DNA of 64,000 nt, from assembly GCA_937871985.1 (NCBI GenBank), contig CALMPB010000156.1, positions 35,068-99,067 of the forward strand. The letters are read 5' to 3'. The notes below the pieces were generated by a model that saw only the letters and a list, made by a program, of their open reading frames with translations, did no database searches and had not been told where the DNA came from. Source of the stretch: an uncultured Burkholderiaceae bacterium. Its GTDB lineage: Bacteria > Pseudomonadota > Gammaproteobacteria > Burkholderiales > Burkholderiaceae. Made by a program: the position numbers and the translations under genes. How positions within the stretch are numbered: the stretch's first letter is position 1; the number at the start of each line of letters is the position of its first letter. This document shows, piece by piece, positions 52,951-61,614 of the stretch.

Positions 52951-53886
52951 ATGGATAAATGGACCGAGTACGAGCTGTTCGTACACGTTGCCGAACTGGG
53001 TAGTCTGAGCAAGGCCGCCGATACACTCGGCTTATCTCGCGCATCCGCAACCCGGCACTTGGCCGCACTGGAAGAGCGCCTTGGCGCGCGCCTGATCGAA
53101 CGCAGCACACGCCGTTCATTCGTGACCGAAATCGGGCAGAATTTCTATGAGCGCTGCAAAAGCGTCTTGAGCGAAATGCAAGAGGCCGTCGAAAAGGTCA
53201 ATGCGCAAACCATCGAGCCGGCAGGTGTCCTGCGCGTTACCGCCTCGCTGTCCATGACACTGCAGCACATTGCGCCGCTATTGTCGGGGTTTGCACAGCG
53301 CTACCCCAAAGTGCGCGTCAAAATGGTTGTCGCCAATCGTTATCAGGACATCATTGAAAACGATATCGACGTAGCCATCCGGACTCGAGAATTTGAGCCG
53401 GACTCCAGCTTGATCAGCCGCCATCTGGCCGAAACACGGCGGGTTCTGGCAGCGTCGCCAGAGTATCTTGAACGGCATGGAATACCCGATCATCCCCAGG
53501 CGCTAGCCAAGCATCAACTGTTGCTTTACACGCACCACAGTCCGGATGAACTCAAGTTCCGCCGCGGCAACGAACTGGTTACGCTACCGACCACACCCAT
53601 GCTGGAAGCCAATGACGGACAGGTTCTAAAAGTCGCCGCCCTGCATGGGCAGGGCATCCTGGCTCAACCCACTTACGTAATCCACAACGATTTAATCGCC
53701 GGCCGGCTATTGCCTTTATTGACGGACTGGGAATTGCCGCGCATGTCGATCAAACTGGTCTACCGGCATCGCCGCTACATCCCAGCAAAGACACGCGCCT
53801 TTATCGATTTTCTCGCAGAGGATTTTCGAATCAATGAGTACGAAAGCCAGTGGGAATCGCTGGTGCGGAACGGTGCGCGTACATGA
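52951..53886 (+). CDS. LysR-family regulator of the second dioxygenase
   Basis: 311 residues with an N-terminal HTH (LFVHVAELGSLSKAADTLGLSRASATRHLAALEERLGARLIERSTRR) and the LysR effector domain. The branch is the CrgA/DsdC-like one (RLGARLIERSTRR, GVLRVTASLSMTLQHIAPLL). It is divergent from the alpha subunit with 235 bp between. A direct repeat GGAATTAA (52919 and 52941, 22 bp apart) lies right before its start and could be part of an autoregulatory site. It probably activates the dioxygenase genes. Confidence 0.9.
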   Translation: MDKWTEYELFVHVAELGSLSKAADTLGLSRASATRHLAALEERLGARLIERSTRRSFVTEIGQNFYERCKSVLSEMQEAVEKVNAQTIEPAGVLRVTASLSMTLQHIAPLLSGFAQRYPKVRVKMVVANRYQDIIENDIDVAIRTREFEPDSSLISRHLAETRRVLAASPEYLERHGIPDHPQALAKHQLLLYTHHSPDELKFRRGNELVTLPTTPMLEANDGQVLKVAALHGQGILAQPTYVIHNDLIAGRLLPLLTDWELPRMSIKLVYRHRRYIPAKTRAFIDFLAEDFRINEYESQWESLVRNGART

Positions 53887-53894
53887 GAATCCAC

Positions 53895-53941
53895 GCGGCG
53901 GCAGCAGCGGCCTGATCAGGGTGGTGGCAAGGCCCGATTGA
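53895..53941 (+). repeat. 47-bp direct repeat, right copy (remnant of the propeller gene 3' end)
   Basis: Encodes a remnant SSGLIRVVARPD plus stop with no gene in front. It starts 9 bp after the LysR stop. Together with 50445-50491 it brackets the dioxygenase block. Confidence 0.9.
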
Positions 53942-54023
53942 TGATGGCCGCAGCCGGTTTGGAACGAGCCGCCGTACTCATTCGATGGCGGGCTACCGGA
54001 TCGAATGGTTCGATTATGTGTAA

Positions 54024-54044
54024 TAATGAGATTTATTCTCATTA
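54024..54044. promoter_or_regulatory. Fur box ahead of fecI-like gene
   Basis: TAATGAGA-TTTAT-TCTCATTA is a perfect 8-bp inverted repeat with a 5-nt centre, close to the GATAATGATAATCATTATC Fur consensus. It lies 38 bp before the sigma factor start, inside an AT-rich promoter zone. Iron-dependent repression is the expected effect. Confidence 0.8.
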
Positions 54045-54082
54045 TATTATTACATTATTCAGACCTCCCCCGTCCCGTCCTC

Positions 54083-54595
54083 ATGCCCGCCCAGGATCCA
54101 CCTATTACCGACGATTTGGCCGTGCTGTATGTCGAGCACAGCACATGGCTTCAGGGCTGGCTGCGCAAGCGTGTAGGCGACACGTTCGCGGCAGCCGACC
54201 TGGCGCAGGACACTTTTCTAAGCCTGCTGGATGGCAAGACCGCGACTGTCGAGATCCGGAAGCCGCGTCCGTTCCTGGCGACGGTCGCCGGCCGGCTCCT
54301 CGCACACCGGCGCCGCCGGCAACTGCTCGAAACCGCTTACCTCGAAGCCCTCGCCTGCCTGCCGGAGGAAGTGGCTCCCTCGCCGGAAACACGGCTAATG
54401 GCCATCGAAAGCCTACAGCAGATCGATCGCGTGCTCGATGGTCTGCCTCCCAAGGTGCGAGAAGCTTTTCTGTTGGCCCACCTGGTCGAACTAAGCTACG
54501 CCGAGATCGCCGAGCGGCTGGGGACCTCGACCAGTTCGATCAAGCAATATCTGACCAGGGCCAACCGCGAATGCATGTTCGCGTTGACAGTCTGA
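54083..54595 (+). CDS. ECF sigma factor, FecI-like
   Basis: 170 residues from the ATG at 54083; a longer frame begins within the Fur box. Sigma region 2 is visible in WLQGWLRKRVGDTFAAADLAQDTFLSLL. Region 4 is LPPKVREAFLLAHLVELSYAEIAERLGTSTSSIKQYLTRA. It is followed 4 bp later by the FecR-like anti-sigma gene. It would direct transcription of the TonB receptor gene downstream when the siderophore is bound outside. Confidence 0.92.
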   Translation: MPAQDPPITDDLAVLYVEHSTWLQGWLRKRVGDTFAAADLAQDTFLSLLDGKTATVEIRKPRPFLATVAGRLLAHRRRRQLLETAYLEALACLPEEVAPSPETRLMAIESLQQIDRVLDGLPPKVREAFLLAHLVELSYAEIAERLGTSTSSIKQYLTRANRECMFALTV

Positions 54596-54599
54596 CGCC

Positions 54600-55613
54600 A
54601 TGGCTCCCCATAAAGATACGCTGACCCTGCCCAGCGGCCGGGTCATCAGCCGGAGCACCGCGGATGCTGCTGCGGACTGGCTCACCCTCCTGATGTCCGG
54701 AGAAGCCAGCAACGAGCAGCAACGTCAATGGCATCAGTGGCGCCAGTCACATGCCGACCATGAAGCCGCTTGGCAGCATGTCGAGTCGGTCACGAGCCGG
54801 ATGAAATCATTGGAGAGCACTCCAGCATACGCGGCCCTATCGTCCTACGGCGCGAGCGACCGGCCGTCCTCCGCCGCCCGCCGACGGGCCACCCGAATGC
54901 TGCTGTGGGGTGGCCTGGCCACCGGCGCCGGGCTCCTCGCCTCTCGCACCAACACCTGGCAGGCCAGCATGGCCGACTACCGCAGCGGCACCGGTGAGCA
55001 ACGCAACTTCACACTGGAGGACGGCACCCGGCTGACGCTCAACACGGACAGCTCGGTGAACCTGCGCTTCGATGCGAACCAGCGCAACATCCTGCTGGTG
55101 GCGGGCGAGATCATGATCGCTACTCGCCATGGGCCGGGGCCGACCGATCCGCGGCCGCTGCTGGTGGCGACCGCCGAAGGCAGCATCCGCTCGCTGGGCA
55201 CCCGGTTCACCGTACGGCAGCGCGCCGGACGAACCTGTGTGGCGGTTCTGGAGAGCGCAGTGGAAGTCTGTCCCTTGGCAGGGCTCGGCAGTGCGCGTCT
55301 GCTGCATGCTGGCGAGCAGACTCAGTTCAGCCGCGACGCGGTCGAGGCGCCGCGCCTGGTCGATGAAAACGCGGATGCCTGGGCGCGAGGTCAACTGGTG
55401 GCTGACGAGCAGCGGCTGGACGATTTCCTGGCCGAATTGGGTCGCTACCGGCCCGGCCTGCTGCGCGTCGATCCGCGGATCGCGGGTCTGCGCCTTTCAG
55501 GCGTCTTCCCCTTGGCCGACACCGACCGCATCCTGGCCACGCTGCCCAGCGTACTGCCGGTACGCGTGCAGTGGCGCACCCGTTTCTGGGTGACTGTAGT
55601 ACCAGCCGATTAA
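54600..55613 (+). CDS. FecR-like transmembrane sigma regulator
   Basis: 337 residues. The N-terminal cytoplasmic part (AADWLTLLMSGEASNEQQRQWHQWRQSHADHEAAWQHVESV) binds the sigma factor. A single membrane segment follows (MLLWGGLATGAGLLAS), then the periplasmic FecR domain (RNFTLEDGTRLTLNTDSSVNLRF, ATAEGSIRSLGTRFTVRQ). The C-terminal STN-like secretin part (LRVDPRIAGLRLSGVFPLADTDRILATL) contacts the receptor signalling domain. It sits between fecI-like and receptor genes. Confidence 0.93.
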   Translation: MAPHKDTLTLPSGRVISRSTADAAADWLTLLMSGEASNEQQRQWHQWRQSHADHEAAWQHVESVTSRMKSLESTPAYAALSSYGASDRPSSAARRRATRMLLWGGLATGAGLLASRTNTWQASMADYRSGTGEQRNFTLEDGTRLTLNTDSSVNLRFDANQRNILLVAGEIMIATRHGPGPTDPRPLLVATAEGSIRSLGTRFTVRQRAGRTCVAVLESAVEVCPLAGLGSARLLHAGEQTQFSRDAVEAPRLVDENADAWARGQLVADEQRLDDFLAELGRYRPGLLRVDPRIAGLRLSGVFPLADTDRILATLPSVLPVRVQWRTRFWVTVVPAD

Positions 55614-55716
55614 GGCTGCGGAAAAAATTTTTCGCATCGACTGCCCGATTGGCGTTTTCGCGGCACCTACCTTATGAGGGACCTAAATTTTCGAAGGTCC
55701 AATCAAGAGGAAGAAC

Positions 55717-58245
55717 ATGCCGAACCCGCACCGTACCCAAGATTCGGGACGCCCACATCCATCTCCTATTGCACTTGCTTCCCTAGCGCTGACCGTCGCC
55801 CTCGCGATCGGCGCACCAGCCTCCGTGCGTGCTCAAGGCACCGCCGCTGCTACCGGGACCGCTGTGGCCGACTTCAGGATTGCCGCCGGGCCGCTGGCTC
55901 CGGCGTTGCGTCAGCTGGCCAGCACAGCTGGCATCATGTTGACCTTCACCGCCGAACAAACCGAGGGCAAACGCACAGCGGGTGTGAATGGTCGACATCC
56001 AGCCATCGGCGCGTTGGCCCTATTGCTCGCCGGCACAGGCCTTCGGGCCGTGCTACTGGACAATGGCGCGTTCGTGCTGCGTATGGACAACACGCTCTCA
56101 CCCGCGGCGGCCGACGCCACCACGCTGTCCCCGATCACCGTGACCGGCACAACCACGCCCGACAGCACTACCGAAGGCACGCACTCGTACACCACCGGCA
56201 GCATGAGCACGGCCACTCGGCTCAATTTGTCCATGCGCGAGACGCCACAGGCGGTCACCGTCATCACCCGGCAACGCATCCAGGACCAGGGCCTGGCGAC
56301 GGTCAACGACGTGGTGCAGGCCGCTCCCGGCCTGACCTTCCGACGTTTCGGGCCAGAGCGCGCCTCCTTCTATTCACGCGGCATGTACGTGGACAACATC
56401 ATGTACGACGGTCTGCCCGTGAGCCTGGACAGCTCCAACCTGTCGCAGGACCTGCTGACCACCGACATGGCGATCTACGACCGCGTGGAGATCGTGCGCG
56501 GCGCCACTGGACTGATGCAGGGCGCAGGCAACCCGTCGGCCGCCATCAACCTGGTGCGCAAGCGGCCGACCGATGTGCCGCAAGTGTCCGCCAGCGTGAG
56601 CGCCGGCAGTTGGGATCGCTATAGAGCGGAGTTGGACGCCTCTGGTCCATTATCGGAGGACGGCAGTCTGCGCGGTCGCGCGGTGATCGCCACTCAGGAC
56701 TACGGAAGCTACAAGCGCGGCGAAAACAGTAATGGCCAGACTTTCTACGGGATCCTGGAGAAGGATCTGAATGCCTCCACCAAGCTCACGCTCAGCGCGC
56801 TGCATCAGGAGAACCGGCTGCACGGCAACGGCTTCACCGGCCTTCCTGTGGCCCGCGATGGCAGTGATCTGGGACTACCTCGGTCCACGTCCTACGCCAA
56901 TGACTGGGAGCATTGGAACAAGACCACCAACTCTGCCTTCATGGGGCTCGACCACCGATTCGACAACGGCTGGCGCGTGCACGTCTCGGCCTATTATGCA
57001 CAAGCAGATGTCGACATGCTGGGCCATTACATCAACTACAACATCACCACCGGCAAATACAGCCAGTTGGGTGCACGCAACGCCCACCAGGAAAAACAGA
57101 GCAGCGTGGACCTGTATGCCAGCGGCCCCTTCGAATTGCTGGGCCGCAAGCACGAGCTGGTACTGGGCACCAGCTACCGTAACATCGATTTCGACGGCCA
57201 CAGCCGCCAAGGCGTGGTTCTCAACAGCAACCTCGACCTCTACAACTTCGACCCGAGCGCTGTTGCCAATCCCGACATCCCGCTGCGGGACTGGATGGAC
57301 GCCAGGATCACCCAGCAAAGCGTGTACGCCACGACACGCCTGAATCTGGCCGACCGGCTGAAGCTGATACTGGGCGGGCGGTTGGACTGGTTCGACTACA
57401 GCGACACCGTCAACACCTATCCGAACTTCACCTCCAACACGCCATCCGTCAGTGCGCATAACCGCTACCGCATCGACAACCAACTGACGAAGTACGCCGG
57501 CCTGATCTACGACCTGAACGACCAACACTCGCTCTATGTCAGCTACACCGACATCTTCAAGCCCCAGAACTACCTGGATGCCAGCAACAAGCTGCTGGAT
57601 CCGGTGGTGGGCCGCAACTACGAAATCGGTATCAAGGGTGAATACTTCGATGGTGCGCTGAATGCCTCGGCAACGGTGTTCCGCATGGATCAGGAAAACC
57701 GTGCCTTCCGCAGCACCGACCAGACTCAGTGCGCCGGCTACCCGACCGTCACCTGCTATTCGGCCGCCGGCGAAGTGCGCAGCCAGGGGGTGGAGTTTGA
57801 GGTGCAGGGCGCCATCACACCCAACTGGCAGGTAAGCGCCGGCTATACGGTGGCCATCGCGCGCTACCGCAAGGATGCGAACGCCAGCAATGTGGGCGCG
57901 CTCTTCGACACCGATACGCCAAGGCATCTGTTCAAGCTGTCGACCGTGTACCGGCTGCCCGGCGCCCTGAGGGGCTGGCGCGTCGGCGGCTCGATCTACT
58001 ACCAGGACGCCATCTACAACGAGGGCACCACAAGCGGCGTGCCTTTCCGTATCACCCAAGGCGCTTACACCGTGGCCGATCTGATGGTGGGCTGGCAGGT
58101 AACACCGAAGCTGGACGTGCAGCTCAACATCAACAACGTCTTCGACAGGAAGTACTACAACGCGCTATCCGGTAGCGTGAGCTTCCCGAGCAACGTCTAT
58201 GGCGAACCGCGCAACGTGATGCTGTCGGCGCGCTACCAGTTCTGA
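55717..58245 (+). CDS. TonB-dependent siderophore receptor with signalling (STN) domain
   Basis: An 842-residue outer membrane transducer. The signal peptide ends near residue 40 (ASVRAQG). The STN domain spans about 53-122 (FRIAAGPLAPALRQLASTAG). The plug follows (ETPQAVTVITRQRIQDQGLATVNDVVQAAPGL, then IVRGATGLMQGAGNPSAAINLVRKRP). A 22-strand barrel ends in the terminal Phe of SARYQF. This is the FpvA/FhuE type for hydroxamate or mixed siderophores. The STN domain matches the fecIR pair, so uptake and signalling are joined. Confidence 0.94.
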   Translation: MPNPHRTQDSGRPHPSPIALASLALTVALAIGAPASVRAQGTAAATGTAVADFRIAAGPLAPALRQLASTAGIMLTFTAEQTEGKRTAGVNGRHPAIGALALLLAGTGLRAVLLDNGAFVLRMDNTLSPAAADATTLSPITVTGTTTPDSTTEGTHSYTTGSMSTATRLNLSMRETPQAVTVITRQRIQDQGLATVNDVVQAAPGLTFRRFGPERASFYSRGMYVDNIMYDGLPVSLDSSNLSQDLLTTDMAIYDRVEIVRGATGLMQGAGNPSAAINLVRKRPTDVPQVSASVSAGSWDRYRAELDASGPLSEDGSLRGRAVIATQDYGSYKRGENSNGQTFYGILEKDLNASTKLTLSALHQENRLHGNGFTGLPVARDGSDLGLPRSTSYANDWEHWNKTTNSAFMGLDHRFDNGWRVHVSAYYAQADVDMLGHYINYNITTGKYSQLGARNAHQEKQSSVDLYASGPFELLGRKHELVLGTSYRNIDFDGHSRQGVVLNSNLDLYNFDPSAVANPDIPLRDWMDARITQQSVYATTRLNLADRLKLILGGRLDWFDYSDTVNTYPNFTSNTPSVSAHNRYRIDNQLTKYAGLIYDLNDQHSLYVSYTDIFKPQNYLDASNKLLDPVVGRNYEIGIKGEYFDGALNASATVFRMDQENRAFRSTDQTQCAGYPTVTCYSAAGEVRSQGVEFEVQGAITPNWQVSAGYTVAIARYRKDANASNVGALFDTDTPRHLFKLSTVYRLPGALRGWRVGGSIYYQDAIYNEGTTSGVPFRITQGAYTVADLMVGWQVTPKLDVQLNINNVFDRKYYNALSGSVSFPSNVYGEPRNVMLSARYQF

Positions 58246-59465
58246 TGCGCGGCGGCACGCGTGGCGCGCTGGTGGTGCTGCACCGCTGGTGCGGCCTATT
58301 CATCGCCGGCTTTCTGTTCATCGCCGGCTTGACCGGGGCGGTGATCGCCTGGGATCACGAACTCGACGAGTGGGTCAATCCCCGGCTGTTCCGGGCCGCC
58401 TCCGGTACGACGGACAGCCCGCTTCCGCCTCTGGAGTTGGCGCGCCGGGCCGAAGCGGATGATCCACGCCTGCGGGTCAGCTTCCTGTCGCTGACGCTGG
58501 AGCCCGGCCATACGGCGATGCTGGGTGTCGCCGCACGCATCGACCCCGCCACCGGCGCGCCTTACGCCCTCGGCTTCAACCAACTGGCTGTGGATCCGGC
58601 CACCGGCCAGATCCAGGGGCGGCGGCAGTGGGGCCGGATATCGCTGTCGCGCGAGAACCTGCTGCCCTTCCTCTACAAACTGCACTACACCATGCACATT
58701 CCCAAGGGCTGGGGAATCGACTTCGGAGTGTGGCTAATGGGCGTGGTGTCGGCGGTCTGGATTGTCGACTGCTTTCTGGCGCTGTATATCTCGTTTCCCA
58801 GTGCGCGCACCTGGCGTAAGTCGCTGAGCTTCCGGCTGCGCCATGGCGGCGCCAAGCTCAATTTCGATGTCCACCGCTCGGGCGGCGTGTGGGTGTGGAG
58901 TCTGCTGCTGATGCTGGCCGTGACTTCGGTGTCGCTGAACCTGGGAACGCAAGTGATGCGGCCGCTGGTGTCGGTTTTCTCGCCCCTGACGCCCTCGCCA
59001 TTCCAGTCGCGCCAGGGTAGTCGCGAGCGGGAACTGGCCGAACCGCTGCTAAGCCGGGAGCAGGCCATCGCGGCAGCCGAGGCCGAGGGCCGCCACCGCG
59101 GCTGGACCGCTCCCGCTGGATCCATCGTCTACGCCCAGCGCTTCGGCATCTATGGCGTGGCGTTCTTCACGCCCGAAAACGACCGGGATGACGACGGCAT
59201 GGGGAATGACGTTCTCTACCTGGACGGGGATACGGGTGCGATCGTCGGCGAAAAGGTGCCGGGTCAAGGCACCGTGGGCGACGTCTTCATGCAGGCTCAG
59301 TTGCCGCTTCACTCCGGCCGGCTGCTGGGCACGCCGGGGCGCGTGCTGATGTCGCTCACGGGGATTTTTGTTGCGGCGCTGAGCATGACCGGTCTGGTGA
59401 TCTGGGCACGCAAGCGTCGGGCACGGACGAAGCACAAGTTGCGGTCGCAGGCGGCCTCGAACTAG
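58245..59465 (+). CDS. PepSY-domain inner-membrane protein (siderophore-iron reductase type)
   Basis: A 406-residue membrane protein overlapping the receptor stop by one base (TGATG). Hydrophobic segments include LFIAGFLFIAGLTGAVIAW, MGVVSAVWIVDCFLALYISF, SLLLMLAVTSVSLNL and MSLTGIFVAALSMTGLVIW. Conserved histidines (HRWCGL, HYTMHIP, FDVHRSGG) are those thought to bind heme in PiuB/FoxB-like PepSY proteins, which reduce ferric siderophores at the inner membrane. Tight linkage to the receptor supports that role. Confidence 0.87.
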   Translation: MRGGTRGALVVLHRWCGLFIAGFLFIAGLTGAVIAWDHELDEWVNPRLFRAASGTTDSPLPPLELARRAEADDPRLRVSFLSLTLEPGHTAMLGVAARIDPATGAPYALGFNQLAVDPATGQIQGRRQWGRISLSRENLLPFLYKLHYTMHIPKGWGIDFGVWLMGVVSAVWIVDCFLALYISFPSARTWRKSLSFRLRHGGAKLNFDVHRSGGVWVWSLLLMLAVTSVSLNLGTQVMRPLVSVFSPLTPSPFQSRQGSRERELAEPLLSREQAIAAAEAEGRHRGWTAPAGSIVYAQRFGIYGVAFFTPENDRDDDGMGNDVLYLDGDTGAIVGEKVPGQGTVGDVFMQAQLPLHSGRLLGTPGRVLMSLTGIFVAALSMTGLVIWARKRRARTKHKLRSQAASN

Positions 59466-59503
59466 CTACGCTACCTCCAGCAGCCGCCCTTCACCCAAGC
59501 ACT

Positions 59504-59992
59504 TTAGAACGGAATATCGTCGTCCATGTCGGCCAGGTTGGCGGCCGGCGCGGCTTGAGGAGCCGCCGGACGAGGCTGGGCCGGGCGCTGGCTGCGCTGC
59601 TGCTGGGGCGCCGCGGAATAATCGCCGCCACCGCCCATGGAGGCGTCGCCGCCCTCGCGGCCGCCCAGCATTTGCATTTGGTCGGCGACGATTTCGGTGC
59701 TGTAGCGGTCGGCGTTGGTTTCTTTGTCTTGCCACTTGCGGGTTTTGAGGCGGCCTTCGACGTACACCGAACGGCCCTTGCGCAGGTATTCGCCGGCGAT
59801 TTCAGCCAGGCGGTTGTAGAACACCACGCGGTGCCATTCGGTTTCTTCGCGGCGCTCGCCCGAGGCCTTGTCCTTCCATTGCGAGGTGGTGGCGATGGAA
59901 ACGTTGCAGATGGCGGCGCCGTCGGGGCTGTAGCGGACTTCGGGATCCCTTCCCAGATTACCGACGAGAATGACTTTATTGACTGAGGCCAT
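59504..59992 (-). CDS. ssb: Single-stranded DNA-binding protein
   Basis: 162 residues: an N-terminal OB fold ([45 protein letters not shown]), a disordered Gly/Gln/Pro-rich linker and the acidic tip DMDDDIPF that recruits repair and replication proteins. It is convergent with the PepSY gene. In related Alcaligenaceae ssb, an MFS gene and uvrA lie together as here. Confidence 0.96.
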   Translation of the reverse strand: MASVNKVILVGNLGRDPEVRYSPDGAAICNVSIATTSQWKDKASGERREETEWHRVVFYNRLAEIAGEYLRKGRSVYVEGRLKTRKWQDKETNADRYSTEIVADQMQMLGGREGGDASMGGGGDYSAAPQQQRSQRPAQPRPAAPQAAPAANLADMDDDIPF

Positions 59993-60136
59993 GGTGGAAT
60001 TCCTAAATTTTGAAAAATCGTAATGTTGTTATTATCGTCGATAGCGACGTAAATGCCAGTTTAAAGCAACATAAACCGCAGTTCTACGCAGACATTTTTT
60101 TATCCGGCCCGAATCGGCGCTCGCCACGGGGAAGCC

Positions 60137-60173
60137 CCTTGGCCGAGGCGCATGGAATCAGCCTCGGCCAAGG
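60137..60173. other. Strong hairpin between MFS and ssb genes
   Basis: CCTTGGCCGAGGC (60137-60149) pairs perfectly with 60161-60173 across an 11-nt loop. There is no T-run on either strand. It lies after the MFS stop and upstream of ssb, so it could be a factor-dependent terminator or mRNA stabiliser. Confidence 0.6.
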
Positions 60174-60276
60174 CTACCCATGGTTACAAATTCAATGCGC
60201 CGACACCCGGATCCCCAGCGCCAGGCCAGCCAGGCTCCATTTGATCCGCCGGTGCAAGCAACCGATCAAACCGCCA

Positions 60277-61512
60277 CTAAGCCGCCATCCCGCGACCCTG
60301 CCGGAAGCCGCGCGCGGTCAGGAACCAGATGAACGCCAAGGCCGCGGCAGCCAAGAATACCTTGGATTCGCCATGCGAGACCAGCAGGCCGCCGCAAACG
60401 CCGCCGGCAAACACGCCCAGGGACTGGGCAGTGTTGTAGAACCCCAGGGCCAGCCCCTTGAATTCCGCCGGCGCCACGCGCGACACCAATGAGGGCTGCA
60501 AAGCCTCCAGGATATTGAAAGCAATGAAGAAGCCGACGAACATCACCACCGTCGAGCCGAAACCTTTGCTGGCCAGCGGCATGAGCGCCAGCACCACAAC
60601 CAGGCCCGCCACGGCGATCTCCAGCGCCACCTTGTGCGCATGGCGCGTTTCCGTATAGAAAACGGCGGGCACCATCAGCACGAAGGAAAGCAGGATGACC
60701 GGCAAGTACACTTCCCACAGATGCTCGGAATCGTAGCCGCCCAGGCGCGCCAGCAAGCCGGGCGCCACGACGAAAATGGACATCAGGATGAAGTGCAGAC
60801 AGAAAACGCCGAAGTTCAGGCGCAGCAGGTCGCTGTGCGTCAGGACGTCGCGCGGGCGAACCTGGACAATGGGCGTTTCGGCGCGCGGAACCGCCGGCAC
60901 CACGACCGCCGCGATCAACAAGCAGACAAAACCCAGCAGGCTGATGGCCCAGAACAGGCCCGACAAGCCGAACTCGCCCACCAGCAGGGGCGAAAGCACC
61001 AGGGACACCGCAAACGACAGGCCAATGGAGCCACCCACCATGGCCATGGCGCGCGTGCGCACCTCGGGCCGGGTGGCATCGGCCACCCAGGCCGTAATGG
61101 CGGCGGAGATGGCGCCCAGGCCCTGGACGACGCGGCCCACGACGATCCAGTCGATATTGGACGCCAAAGCGCAAATCACGCCGCCCGCAATGAACAGCAC
61201 CATGCCGCACACAATGACCGGGCGCCGGCCAAAGCGGTCGGAGGCCATGCCCAGCGGAATCTGCATGATCGCCTGGGTCAGCCCATAGGCGCCCAGCGCC
61301 AGCCCGACCTTGGCTGCATCGTTGCCGCCCGGAATCGTGGCGGCCGCCACGGCAAAGATCGGCGTCAGCAAGAACAGGCCCAGCATGCGCGAAGCGAACA
61401 GCAAGGCCAAGGTAACGCTGGCCTTGCGCTCCACCGGCGTCAGTTTCAGCCTGACCCGCGTCTTTGCGCGGTGGGCGCCGTGTATGCCATGTGTGCCGTT
61501 GGGATTGCTCAT
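60277..61512 (-). CDS. MFS transporter, YajR-like
   Basis: 411 residues with 12 membrane helices. The motif A loop is [19 protein letters not shown], and [21 protein letters not shown] in helix 1 is typical of the YajR branch. The cytoplasmic RNA-binding-like C-terminal domain of E. coli YajR is absent. The start has a weak ribosome site. It is divergent from uvrA with 102 bp between. The export substrate is unknown. Confidence 0.9.
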   Translation of the reverse strand: MSNPNGTHGIHGAHRAKTRVRLKLTPVERKASVTLALLFASRMLGLFLLTPIFAVAAATIPGGNDAAKVGLALGAYGLTQAIMQIPLGMASDRFGRRPVIVCGMVLFIAGGVICALASNIDWIVVGRVVQGLGAISAAITAWVADATRPEVRTRAMAMVGGSIGLSFAVSLVLSPLLVGEFGLSGLFWAISLLGFVCLLIAAVVVPAVPRAETPIVQVRPRDVLTHSDLLRLNFGVFCLHFILMSIFVVAPGLLARLGGYDSEHLWEVYLPVILLSFVLMVPAVFYTETRHAHKVALEIAVAGLVVVLALMPLASKGFGSTVVMFVGFFIAFNILEALQPSLVSRVAPAEFKGLALGFYNTAQSLGVFAGGVCGGLLVSHGESKVFLAAAALAFIWFLTARGFRQGRGMAA

Positions 61513-61614
61513 GAATAAAGAAGCCTTACATTAATTACGCCCGCGCGACTACGCACGAAACAGCGCTGCGCGCTATAGTAGCAAGTTAGCCTTTGAAAAA
61601 CCTGAAAGAACCTG

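Noticed and set aside
60010..60492. Plus-strand frame of 160 codons between ssb and the MFS gene
   Set aside because: Its second half is antisense to the MFS gene and the first half is a low-information intergenic stretch with a hairpin; no ribosome site.
61513..61614. LexA/SOS box before uvrA
   Set aside because: No CTGT-N8-ACAG pattern is visible in the gap, so SOS control is not claimed.
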